Source: Chamaea fasciata (taxonomy: Eukaryota; Chordata; Aves; Passeriformes; Sylviidae). From it: DNA of 64,000 bases. Where the stretch lies: NCBI GenBank assembly GCA_029207755.1, contig JARCOQ010000012.1, forward strand, positions 17,843,740 through 17,907,739, given 5' to 3'. Every line of letters begins with the position of its first letter. Positions within the stretch are counted from its first letter, which is position 1. Made by a program: the position numbers and the translations under genes. The notes under the pieces were generated by a model. It did not search any database and was not told where the DNA came from. It saw only the letters and a list, made by a program, of their open reading frames with translations. Of this stretch, positions 1 to 11,700 are shown piece by piece.

Positions 1-238
1 TTCCTCCCGCCGCCTCCCCGCGTTCCTCCCCGCGTCCCTCCCGCCGCCTCCCCGCGTTCCTCCCCGCGTTCCTCCCGCCGCCTCCCCGCGTTCCTCCCCG
101 CGTCCCTCCCGCCGCCTCCCCGCGTTCCTCCCCGCGTTCCTCCCGCCGCCTCCCCGCGTTCCTCCCCGCGTTCCTCCCGCCGCCTCCCCGCGTTCCTCCC
201 CGCGTTCCTCCCGCCGCCTCCCCGCGTTCCTCCCCGCG
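1..238. repeat. 34-bp CpG-rich minisatellite (about 7 copies, runs off left edge)
   Basis: CCGCCGCCTCCCC recurs at 7, 41, 75, 109 and onward with an exact 34-bp period. Each unit contains two CCCCGCGTTCCTC-type half repeats. Some early copies carry CGTCCCTC in place of CGTTCCTC. It is followed by non-repeated CpG-rich sequence to about 355, so the array may sit in a CpG island of a gene to the left. Confidence 0.95.
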
Positions 239-3200
239 CTGCCCCGGGGCCCTTGTCCGGGCTGCTCCGAGCCGCTTTTGCCCGCGGCCTCGCTGCCTCC
301 TGATGCCGCTCCGGCAGCCCCGGGGGCCGCCCGGACTTTGGCAGCTGCCGGGCCAACTATTACTACTGTTTAGTAGTTAGAGAAGAAGAGCATGGAGTAA
401 GTAAGATTGAAAAAAAAAAAATTGTAATTACTGTCATTTATGACAGCTGGCAAATTACTGTAGTGAAGGAGTATTTTAAAAGTAGTAGGTTTTCCTAAGT
501 TACATGACAATTAAATGTGCACTGCCATATTTTTGGTAGTCAACAACACAAGTGCATCCACGTGGTTTTGTTCGTTTGTTCCAAGAAGGTCTGTGAATAA
601 TGATAGGTTCATGAAAGCTAATTACAGTTAGCTCCCAAAACAACTGGTTGTGTGAGATAGTAACTGAAAAATCTATAAACATCTCAAAAGTCTCTAAGAG
701 AGTCTGACAATGTAAGTACAAATTTAAGTCTGAAGGAATAGTTGGGTATTTTATTCAAATAGGTTTTAAAAGTGGTTCTATCAGCTTGATTGCTTTCTGT
801 TTAAAAGAATTCATAATGTGTAAATATAGAGCATCACATGGAGCAACGTATGTAAAAATTGATTATTGTTGCCTGCTGCAGGATTCTCCCCTATGCCCTC
901 TGAAATATGACTGGTTCTGAGATTTCCCAAAGCGAGAACTCTGTACAGAAAATATTTATTTAGAAAAGTTGTAGTTAATTTCACGTAATTCTGATTTTAA
1001 GCAGGTACCCTTTTGCAACATTCCTGTTTATTTGTCACTGCAGGCACTGGTGGATACTACCCTAAGTGATTTTACTGCAGTTTTCTTTGATTTTATTTCC
1101 TAACTTTTTTAAAAATAATGTTTTTCATTCATTTAGTTGGCTTCCCTATCTGGCACCTTTATCTTCAACTGAGGAAATAACTGGAATGTTTTGACAACCA
1201 CATGGATATTCTGGGGGGAGTACTGCATGCAGCCATGCTACTGCTGCCCTCAAGTATAAATGAATGAATGTCAGGTCAGGGAAGCACCATTGTTTCCTTG
1301 TGAGAGGTTGATACGTAGGAAAGGGGATCTCAGATGACTCAGCCTTCAAAAACATGGAAGTGCAAGGGCAGAAATTTTCTCGATTTTTTCCTTTGGTTTT
1401 TGATGAATATGTCACTGCCTCAGGCATTGGGTTTACATATGATGTTGCATCCTAACAATATGTATGGTTAAAGCTTTGTGAAGACAAGTGCCAGTGCTCT
1501 CTGAAAAGAGTTTTGATCATCTAAATCACTGATTATCCTCATACTCACTGTCTTTTTTTTTTTTTTTTCTTCTCTCTAGGCATACTTACAGCCTATGTGT
1601 GTATGAATCCACAGGGCTGCCAGTCTTGTTCACTCATTGTTCAGTTGTTGAAATTTTTTTCTTTCTTGTTCTTCTACCCATGTCACAGACTCTCCTTTTA
1701 TTTTCATGCTTTGGTTGGAAGATACAACTAGGATCCACAGCTCTGCTGCACAGACTGTGTCACAGTTAAAGGGTGTATTGGATTACAGGGTTTGCTTTAT
1801 GCACAAGAAAATCTGACTTTTCATGGTTTTAAACTCCATTGAATGCTGAAGCAACTTTGATTATTCTACAAATCTCTGACAGTAGTTTTGTTCCATGGCT
1901 TATGCTTTTCCTTTTTTTTTTCCTCCTCTATGTAATGTGGTCTGTATTAGCATGCTGGTTTGTGAAAACATTACTGGGTTTTATATTAATCAGGTTTCAC
2001 TTGTACACTTCAGACAGATTCTACTTTTTAGAAATTTTGAACAATGTGCAATAATAAAAACAGCCTAAGCAGCATGGAACAGAGATAAAAACACTACACC
2101 TTCAGGGCAGGTATAATTTCCTATCCCTAGCTGCAAGCCCACCATCCTTTATGACATGCGTCCAGTTTTTTACCATTCTAGCTGGTATTGTCAATGGTTG
2201 GCAGAACCACTGAGGATCCAGAAAGACAGTCTTTGTTTATCCAGTGTGACAAACCAAAGAGAGCAGAGCATTTTGTGTCATGGAAATCCACCTCATGACT
2301 TGGGAATGATGGACTTGACATGCTCTGTGTCCCCTTCCTGGTAGGCGTTGGCTCACAACCTGTGTAAAGATCTGACACCCACACTTTAGCACAGGTTGGC
2401 ATTTCTTCTTTCCTAGTACTTTAAACTTATTTTGTCTTTTAGTGAAATTAGCTAAACAGATTATTGTCCTGATGATCAATACATTGTAATCGTTATGTCC
2501 TTTCTAATACAATACTAAGAGTAGACCTTTTTAGGTGAGCTCGTGTTCATTTATATCCTTTTTCACTCTTTCTGTGGAACAGTTTCACTGAGGCACAGTT
2601 CCAAATTCTTGCTGTGTTATCAGTCTACTCCTGTTAAGAAGAGCTTTGGGAAATAAGCTGTAATTTGCTCTTTTATGAACACAAAAACCACTGTGCTATG
2701 AATCTGTACTGAGAACATTGAGAAGAAAATTTAGAATTGTCAGTAATAATTATTCTAGTTGATTCCGAGGATACTTTCATACTGTAAAATCATTTGAACT
2801 TTTAAATCTATGTGCGCTAGGTGAATAAGGACTTTTAAACCTATTGCAGTGAGTAAGAAGTGCAACACTACATGCAGAATGGGTGTAAGAGAAATCTATA
2901 CTCAAAAGCATACGACTGGAACTTTAAAAATATAACTGTCATAGACAAATAAGAGAAACAAAGCCATACATCTGTCTTAGTGACAACCCCTGAGACAGGT
3001 GAAACACAAATTGCATTTTCTAGGACAAAATAAAACCTTTAAGGAAGTATCTGGGCCAAATTTTAATGAAGACTACCCAGAGACACTAAATTTTAGTTAC
3101 TGGTAACACAAGCAGTAGGAAATAAAAAAATATAAAAATATTTAATTGTCAACGAAACAGGAGAAACCTGGTTATCCTTACCCTCTACTGTGCTTTTCCT

Positions 3201-6200
3201 GCTCAGCTGGTGAGTGAGAGTAAAATGGCAGTCTATAATAAGTATACTGTGTGGTTTAGACTGTAACTATAATTCAGTTTACAGAGGGATTGCTGCAGTG
3301 CATGTAATCTGGTTCAGACCTGTACTGTCAGTATTGCTGTGATTTTTAACCCAGTGCTTCTTGGTGAAATGGCAGAGCACCAGCTGAGTTACGTGCTGCA
3401 CCGTTCCTCAGACATCAGCTTGCTGAAGAGCATGGTCTGGCTAGCTTGTAAGTCTTTGCACAAGTTTCCCAGTTGTAAGAATGGATGGAAGACAGCTCTA
3501 AAAATTATTAGCGTTCCCAGCTAATGGGTAACATTGCACCAAAGAGCATTTTTCTGGGCTGGTAGGGGGAACACCACAGGGGTGATGTGACAGGGGAGCT
3601 GCTCTGCAGCCTCTGCATCTGCACTGCAGTAGTTTACAAGCCTTCTCCACAGTACAAAAACCAGTCACTGAACTAATTTGAAGGTGTCTGTTCAGTCCTA
3701 ATTATATGTTTTGGTTTTCTGTGCATGCTTTATTTTAGATAGGCCTGACTGTATGTAACACTGTAATTAATTTCTATTTTTTTTTCTTTTTACCAGAATT
3801 GAAGGCTGGGAGCACATTGCTGAGCAACCTCAGGTGGCTATTTTCACCTGCTCTGATAACAATATGCATTTCGAGCAAAGATATTTGTTCTCTCCCTAGG
3901 AGATAGCTTTAGTGTGCATTCACCGTGTTCATTCTGTGAGTTAGAGGAGCTTTCATGCTTCTAATTCCAATCTGTTTGATCTCCTACTTAAACTCTAAAA
4001 TAAGTCTAGTAACTCATGCAGCTAGTATATGTTGACTAAGGATGTATTGATAGTTTGTTCCATTTCCTTCTGTAGAAAAGAAGTAAAGTAATAAAGACAA
4101 CCTCAAGCTCCGCTGAGCCTGTTATTTCTCTGAATTTTTGTAGGTGAAGGGGAATCTGAAAGCACATTAATTCACCTAAAATGCAATTCAGCCTTATTTT
4201 GGTACTGCTCTTCTATCATTTACAAGCAGAAAAGACTTCTTGTGTTACTTTAGCCCTCATTTACCAAACATTTTGTATGTCAAGGAGAATAGTAAATCCT
4301 TTAAGACTCCAACTACCAGAGAGAGTAAGCTCCTAACATAACCAAAGCACAAAAGCATTTATCATAAACTAAATTAAATCATCCACACTCGTCTCATCAG
4401 TAGATATGAAGGAACAGGCAGAAGAGAGAAATCGGTTTAGCATCTCAGTAGATACGGGGTCTCACTATTGTCTTGCCGTGCTTTTCTACTGTGTAGATAT
4501 TAAAACCCAGCATCACCACAGTTTAAATCAATCCAGATACAGTTATTAAAAGAAAGTCACCAGGGAGGTAGGAGTTGTGGTGTGATATTGAAATAGCCTT
4601 TCACTGTGGCGTCACTGGTGAAATAAATGTGTAGGAACTCCCTGTCGTTGTGTGAACTGCAGAATCCCTGTGCTGTGCAGTGGGACTGCGCAGAGTTGAG
4701 GAGTGGACTGCAGGGAACAAGTTTGTGTGCTGGCCTGTGATGGATGGCAGCCTCCTGAAACAGTTGACATAACTGCTGACTTAAAGCAGCAACTTGACAT
4801 TATACTTTAAAAACTGAGTCACACTGAAAATATATAAAGCCAAAAAGAAGAGAGAAATAACACAGTGCTGGTTGTGGCCTGGCTTTTTCGTTCAGGTGTC
4901 TGGAATGACTTGTTGGCGTCGATAAAGTGCAGCTTAACATATTTAAGGAACCCTGATAAACTTCCTCTAATTATTTCTGTAAGTATTTGAAATGCAGACA
5001 ATTCTAATCCTCTTCTGTAGTTATGCTGCATGTTTCAAAAATCTGATCTCAATAACACAATTAAATAAAAATGAGACATAATTTACTTAATGGAGCAGGT
5101 TGTGTGGACCTTCAGTTTTGTTAAGAGAGCTAAGTTACAAGTATAAAAAAACCTAATATGCAATTAATGCTGCCGTGATAGTAGTTAGAAAGACAACTGA
5201 ACCCTTTTGAGGGAGAATAATTTTATTTTGTTTTTCAAGCAATTACCCTAATGTAATTGCTGCTCATAATCTGGTCTGCTTGATACAAACTCAGGATTTC
5301 ATAGAACGTTCAGAGTGTCATAGAGGAATATCACAGCTTTGCACTCTCTTTGGAAAAATGCCTATACGTTGGTGATGTTCTTATAGTATTTCTCCATCAA
5401 ACAATTTGGACTTGCCTTCTTGTGATACCAAATTGCTCATATTTATTCCCATCACATTTCATAAAATGAACGTGAATTGCAACAGGGTTTTTCCAGCTCT
5501 ACACAGAATTCATGAATAACAAATTCCTAAAGAAGAGGAAGGAAAATAGATCACTGTGAAGTTTAGTAATGAGCTGTAATGGATCAAGGCAGAAATAGTG
5601 TTAAAGTTGGTGAAGCAAAGTACCCTTGAGAATTTTCTTCTCTTTCAGGGAAAGTGTAGTTGTCACTAAATGTAAACCTTATTAAATGCAGCTAGATAGT
5701 GCTGTGCAGTGATGCAATAGAAATAGAGATGAACAGTGTGAGGCTGAGACAAATAATGTGTTACCACACCTAATTTTTTCTACCCAACTTTAATGCTGGC
5801 TGTCAAGAGAGAGCAATGATGATAATATGGGATGGCAGTCTTGCTGATTTGCACAAATCTGTACAAGCATTGAAACTGATACATGTTGATAAAGAGATAA
5901 ATGCATAAAAATTACTAGTGGAACTAGTAAAATTATAGTCTTAGTTTAAAGAAATCTCAACCAAATTAATCCATAGATAGAGACACTCGTAAAAGAAGCA
6001 TAAGCTTTTACTAGTTACAAAATCTAGATACAGGGGGAACTGATGTGAATAAAGTGATCAAATGACACGTAATCAGAATAAGACAGGCATTACACTTGGA
6101 CAGGCTAAGGTTCCAAGTTACTTTAATGTTTTTAGTACTAATATTGATGGAATCCGTCATCTTTGTCAATATTGCTGTATCATTCTATGTCTTCATTTAT

Positions 6201-7984
6201 CTACTGCATATTTTTAAAAATTTTAGTATCTTTTGATTGCACTCAGTAAAACTTCATCAAAACTTTATTTTGGTGGTGTTACATGACCTTTTTTGTGATC
6301 CAATTCTGTCAAAAGCATTAAAATGAATGAACATACCTACAGCTCCAGTATATATGCTGTCTACTCCTAGAGCCATCTCTGTATCATATGTTTTGAAATG
6401 GGATATGAAGGCTTGACACTTGGCTTGAGCAATGACTTAGTTTGGCACAACTCTTTTAAAGTGATTTTAAAATAATCTGCAAATCGTGCTGAAGTAAAGC
6501 ACCCAGGGTGGGTTCTGCTGGTTATGTTTTCAAGGTGGATGTTGTGATAATTAATTCCCTTAGGCCAGTAGATGCTGGAGCATATAAACATGTACTATAA
6601 TATATAGTTTTCTAATATATATATATATTTATGTGAACACAAAAATGTGTGACTGAAAATCGGGTCTCGAATTTTTAAATTAGTCCTAAGTGAACATCAA
6701 AGTATAACTCTAAACTGCATGGATTTTATCTTAACAAGTTAGTAGCATGGACACAATCTGTCAAAAAAAAGAGTCTACATCCATCATTTTGCTTTCAATC
6801 CTATACAGTCTACTGTTTTGGTGAGATGCAAGGGTGTTATTTCATGGAAATGAGAGATGCAATTTACTCATAATTATCATAAAAAGGGTTAATGCAGAAT
6901 ATAGAAGTGACTAGATGGGTTTTTAAAATTACAAGAATAGACTCACCGAGAAAAAATTATTTTATGAAACCTTCCATTATTGCTTTTACAGACCCATAAT
7001 TTGAGGATTACTGCTCAAAAACTCAGATGAAATGATTTTACAGTCATGGGTCCATTAAAGGTTTAAGAGCTGTCTGGTTAGATTAGGAAGAATTTAGTTG
7101 TGAAAAACGTGTTGTGTGATTTATTATGGTATTTAAAATTGCACAGACACGTGAAATAGGCTGTAGCGGCAGAACGGGCAGGTCATGGCTGTGCTGAGCG
7201 TGGGGCCTTCTCACCTATAGACAAACTCCATTTGTACTGACCCACTTATTATTTCTGCATCTTTAGCACAGAAGTATTTATTATGACATCCATTTCTCTC
7301 ATTCCAGGTACACCCGACAGGATACTATTGATCCTCAAGCCAATCATCCATTAGGCATTCATTAAGAGCCAGAGTGATAGGCAAATACAAATTACAATTA
7401 TAATATAATTCCAACAAAGGAATTGATAAGGAAAAGATAAGGCACAGGTCTGTAGCTCAGCGAGGGTCAGGATGTCCTGAATCCCTGATGTACCTCCATA
7501 GCCACACTTTACATTGTTGAAATAAAAAGGCCTGAAGCAGCACTGGTACTGGTTCTCAGGGGCAGTATGTGTGCATCTGCAAATGGGAAAACAAGGAAAA
7601 TTCAGAAACGTGAGGTAGAGCTGGTTCACTGTGGCTGTTTTTTAGGGCAACTTGAGCAGGGGCGTCTGTCACTTTGCACTGTTTTGCAATTCTCTTCATG
7701 AAGTTCCCAGTTAACTTCTGTCGCCTTGCTGCTTGTAAACACATTAAACTTTGTCCATTTTCCGTGGGACAGGATGGGTTTACGTCGTTTATACCAATCC
7801 AAACCGGCTGCCTTGCTGTGGACACGTTACTTGTTTGATGAGCAGATGACTTGTTTCCCGGTCGGCAGGGCCTCGGAGGGTCCGGGCCTGGGTCCCAACA
7901 CTTGGTCCGGGTGAAGGGACTGTGAGAGCCCCAAGGACGGCCGGGTTCCTGGGGAGCTGCTTCTCCCTGCGCCCACCACCCATC
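239..7984. other. Intergenic stretch upstream of LRP3
   Basis: After the CpG-rich edge at 239-355 the sequence is AT-rich with ordinary homopolymer runs and scattered short ORFs that lack domain-like composition. A splice-donor-like GGA|GTAAGTAAG follows an ATG at 392, which might mark the first exon of an unseen transcript, but this is weak. I see no recognisable exon of human upstream neighbours such as WDR88 or GPATCH1, no tRNA and no clear mobile element. Confidence 0.6.
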
Positions 7985-8510
7985 ACAGCCTTCACTCTCG
8001 GCAGCTGCGGCGGAGCCAGCTTAGCGTAGCTCCGGAGGAAACCGCTGGGAAAAGGCATCCGGGTGACCGGCCGGGCCGAGGCAGCTCCGGGCTGGGGGCC
8101 GGCGGCGGCGGCGGCCCTGGGCGCGGCCTCCGGGCACGGCAGCGCGGCTCTGGGCCCCCGCCCGGCGCAGGGGCGGCCCCCGGGGGCGCGGGGCCCGGCC
8201 CGGCGGGCTGCGCCATGGCCGGGGGCGCGGCGACAGCGGGAGAGCCGTGCCTGACAGGAAGCCCGGCCGCCGGCGCTGCGCGGGCGGGCTCGGCCCTCGC
8301 CTTCCCTTCCGCCCCCGGCCGCGCTCCGCCCGCTGGCGGCGGCCCCTCAGGTGTGCGCGGAGCGGAGCGGAGCGGGGCGGCGCTGCCCGCGCTGCCTGGC
8401 CCGGCCGCCGCAGCTGCTCGGCGGGCCTGTCACGTGGGGCAGCGGCGGCGGCGGCGCTGCGGTCTGTTCTCCGCCACCTGCCCCGGAGCGGAGCGGAGCG
8501 CGGGCCGGCC

Positions 8511-8612
8511 ATGGGGCCGCCGCCGCGGCGGGCGCCCGCGCCTCTCCCGGTTCCCCGGCGGGCGGGGGCACCGCGGGCCGGCGGCGCCGCCGGCTCCTGC
8601 GGCTCGGCGTAG
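8511..8612 (+). other. Upstream ORF candidate in LRP3 5' leader (33 codons)
   Basis: The ATG at 8511 has a strong context (ggccATGg) and reads MGPPPRRAPAPLPVP... to a TAG at 8610-8612. It is out of frame with the LRP3 ATG, which is 168 nt further on. If transcription starts upstream of 8511 it would be met first by ribosomes. Its existence as an ORF is certain; translation is not. Confidence 0.45.
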
Positions 8613-8678
8613 CGGCTCGGCGGGTGCGGAGCCGCCGCGGTTTCCCCCGCGCTGAAGGGCAGGCGACAGCGACCCGCC

Positions 8679-8745
8679 ATGGAGAAGGCAGCGGCCGCGG
8701 AGCTCCGTCAGGGTGCGCTGGCGCCGCTCACTGCCATCTGCCTGG
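8679..8745 (+). CDS. LRP3: LRP3 coding exon 1 (start codon, N-terminus)
   Basis: The ATG in gacccgccATGG has a good Kozak context and opens MEKAAAAELRQ, which resembles the human LRP3 N-terminus (MEK..). Twenty-two codons plus one base precede the donor G|GTGAGT at 8746. The exon lies in a CpG island, as expected for a first exon. It encodes the first half of the signal peptide. Confidence 0.93.
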
Positions 8746-11700
8746 GTGAGTGCGGCCCGGCCGCTCCCTGGCGGCGGGGCACGTCCGGGCACGGCGGGCA
8801 GCGCCGGTGGGGACTGCCGGGCCCCCTCCTCCCCTACGGGAAGTGACCGGGGGCGGGGGCGCGGGATGGGACGGGGCTGCCACACGCGGAACCGTGCCGG
8901 CGGAGCCCCCTCCCGTCACCCCGCTTCCCAAGGGGGCTCGGCCGCGGGTCTCTCCGGCAGCCGCTCGGGCTGCCATGCCCGGCCGTGTGGGGCCGCGCAG
9001 AGCGCGGCCAGACCCAGCGCGCCCATCGCCTTGCCCTTGGCTTTGGAAGCGCTGCCATAACCTCGCATAGCCCTGAGAAAAAAAAAAAGTTCAGGAGGCA
9101 TCAGCGGTTCTTCCCTGGGCTGTGAGCTCGTGCGGGCAGCGGCGCTGGGGCTCAGTGAGGGACTGCCCGGCCCTTCTCTTGGGTGGCGGCGGGAAGAAAC
9201 ATTTTCTCTCCCTCCGTGTCTCTGCCATAATCTGTTCTCTTCCCTCCCTTCCGCTTGAAGCCGTTGCTCTCCGCTCTGCTTCTGCGGGTGTTAAGTTATG
9301 GCAGCGTGATGAAGCGTGTTACTGGTTTCCAGCCTGGCAGCCCGTTCAGTCAGGGGAGATGTTTTTTGTTAGGCTGAAGCCTTGGCGCCTGGCTGTGACT
9401 AGATCAGGCCCCGCGTATTTCACAGGGGCACGTGAAGCTGGGAGTTGGTGGAGCTGACTGCTCCTTTCCCGAGCCCTGCCAAAGGATCCTGGTGGGGCAG
9501 CGCAGTCCGGAGCGCCGCATGCAGCTGAGCAGTGCTGGGGCTGCGCTGAGCCCTCCAGACGCTTACCTGGTAAACCGTCACAGCTCCTTCATCCGGAATG
9601 TTTTAACCCACGTGTCTCTGCTAATGGAGCGGGTTAGAGTTAATTTTTAATAATCCCAAGTGACAGTTACTATTCGTTATGTAAATGATCAGAAAGGGAT
9701 TTCTGTGGCCAGACTGCTTCTTCTGTTTTTGTAAAAGTGCTTCCCTAACATCAGTGATTACCTAGAAAAATGTAGAAGTTGAAGTTGAAAGGCTTCTGTG
9801 GTTATTTCAAATGTATCTGTTTTAATTAACGTAAGTACCATGTGAAAAGCTAGCTAAACTACAGAAGAGTTTGACCATCCAGGTCGTACAACTCTTGCTT
9901 TTTGCAGAGTCTTAATGGGATTTCAGAGATGTGCACAGCATGAGGATAATGTCTACTACCGTGCTTGTTTAAAGTTAGAAAAAGATACATATTTTCCCTG
10001 TATCTCTGAATTTCTTACTGGGTTGTTTTTTTTTTTTGGGGGGGGGGGGGCAGTTGTTTCTTTTGTTGTTTAGTGTGGGGGTTTGTTTGTTGTGGCCCAG
10101 TCAGACCTTTGTTAAACCTTTTATTAGTAGACATAAACAGCATGGTTATTGTTAAAATGACTAATGAGATAACAAAAGATTGTGTAAACTCCAGAGCTGA
10201 AGTGAGAACTCTATTTGTGTTTAGGTGTGGGTGATGTCAGGTTGAAAGTTTAGTAGATTTCTGCTTTCTATGACTTCTAGAATTTCACTGTCTGGCTCTT
10301 CTTTTCAGCTGGAATGTTTTATTCCTATTCCTTGCAAAACTACTTGACTGTAGTGGAAGTTGAGAAACATGAGAGGTGGGAAGCTTGTAAGGTATTTTGC
10401 TTTAGTGAACCCATAAGAATATAATGCTGCTACTTTAACTATTTTTGTATTTTACTTCCTGCTCGTCTGTCCTTTCCTTTCATCCTTGTTTTTGATTTCG
10501 TCCTTGGTTCTTGCTTCTTGCCATTCTTTTGTTGTTTTCCCATGGCCTGTGTGTGGGTGTTTGGTGTCTGTCTCAATGCACTGCTGCCGACCATTGCTGT
10601 GTGACCTCATCTGTAAACTGCTGCTCCAAAGGCTGGAATTGGGTTTGTTTCAACTGTTCTTTCGTGAAGCCATTTTGTTTATCATTCTTGAGAAATTCTG
10701 GAGGACATAGAAAGTTACCAAATAAGAAGGAATCAGAGAAGCTGATGTCTCTCCTTCTGGCTGTGGGGAAAGCCTGGTAGCTGTCACTTGGTTTGGAGGT
10801 GCCAAGATGTAAACTTCCCTTTTGATCCAAATAGCAGCTTTCCAAGCTGAAAACCTCACCCTGAGAATTATTTAGCAATCCAAATGAATGGCACAGTAAG
10901 TTTCCTAAATGGAGTTAAAGCCAACTGAGCCACTTCTGGGATTTTTTTTCTGACTTTCCCATAACTGCTCAACAGTTAAGAAAAAGGGCCTCTAGAAAAC
11001 TTTGTAATACTCTAGTCTCTCACCTGTTTTTATTTTGACAAGGTTTTGTTTTGACAAGAGACAAGAAAATCAGCAGAGAATGGCTTTTCTTTCTTATGGG
11101 CCTCTGACAGTTTTGAGAGCTGTGTGCTGGTTCAACAGTGCTCTTGTGGTTTGATTTGATGGTCTTGAGTGAGCAAAATGGATATTGAAAACTAAGCTTA
11201 TTCAGTTGCTTGGGAAAGTATCTGGTGTGAGACTTAGGTTTTATTTTAAAGAACTGTTTTTGCTGACTGGGTATAAAAGGGTTTGGAAATGAGAGCGAAG
11301 AACTTGCAACTGCAGCCAACAAAAGTTTTTTGCAGAGATAAATGGGGTTCTCCTCCATAGGTATCTGCCAGGTGTGGTGTGCAGGGCTGCCTATAACTGC
11401 GTTTGTGGTAGTAAACCAGGGCTCTCTGTTCATCAGTCCTCAGTAATGTAGCTTTGAGTTGGCTGATTCCACTCTGTTATGCCCCTTGTCTTTATCCTAC
11501 TTACTTCCTTTTAAAGGGCATGGGGGCCTCTTATAAGCCATGTGAGGAAACCTCTGCTTCAGAGCTTGTTTCTCTTATGGCTCTTGGGAGTATTCAGGTA
11601 GGAAACAAAAAGATTACAATGGTAGTACGGACCCAGACTCTTCCATGCCATGTATCGTCAAACACTGCTTTCAGTTGTGCTGATCCTGGTTAGGCAGAGT

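Larger units (their letters stand above)
7985..9065 (+). promoter_or_regulatory. LRP3: CpG island and presumed LRP3 promoter / 5' UTR
   Basis: A sharply bounded GC- and CpG-rich block surrounds LRP3 exon 1 and contains many GGGGCGG and GGCGG runs. Flanks on both sides are AT-rich. No TATA box is evident. The exact start site cannot be placed by eye; the region just upstream of 8679 is the natural candidate. Confidence 0.85.

Noticed and set aside
8021..8680. 219-codon - strand ORF and several overlapping + strand ORFs in the LRP3 CpG island
   Set aside because: Ala/Arg/Pro/Gly-rich in every frame, as expected from GC-rich DNA with few stops. No domain, and the true exon 1 reads only 67 coding bases here.
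10573..11433. 101- and 137-codon - strand ORFs in LRP3 intron 1
   Set aside because: No domain, no splice partners and ordinary intronic composition.
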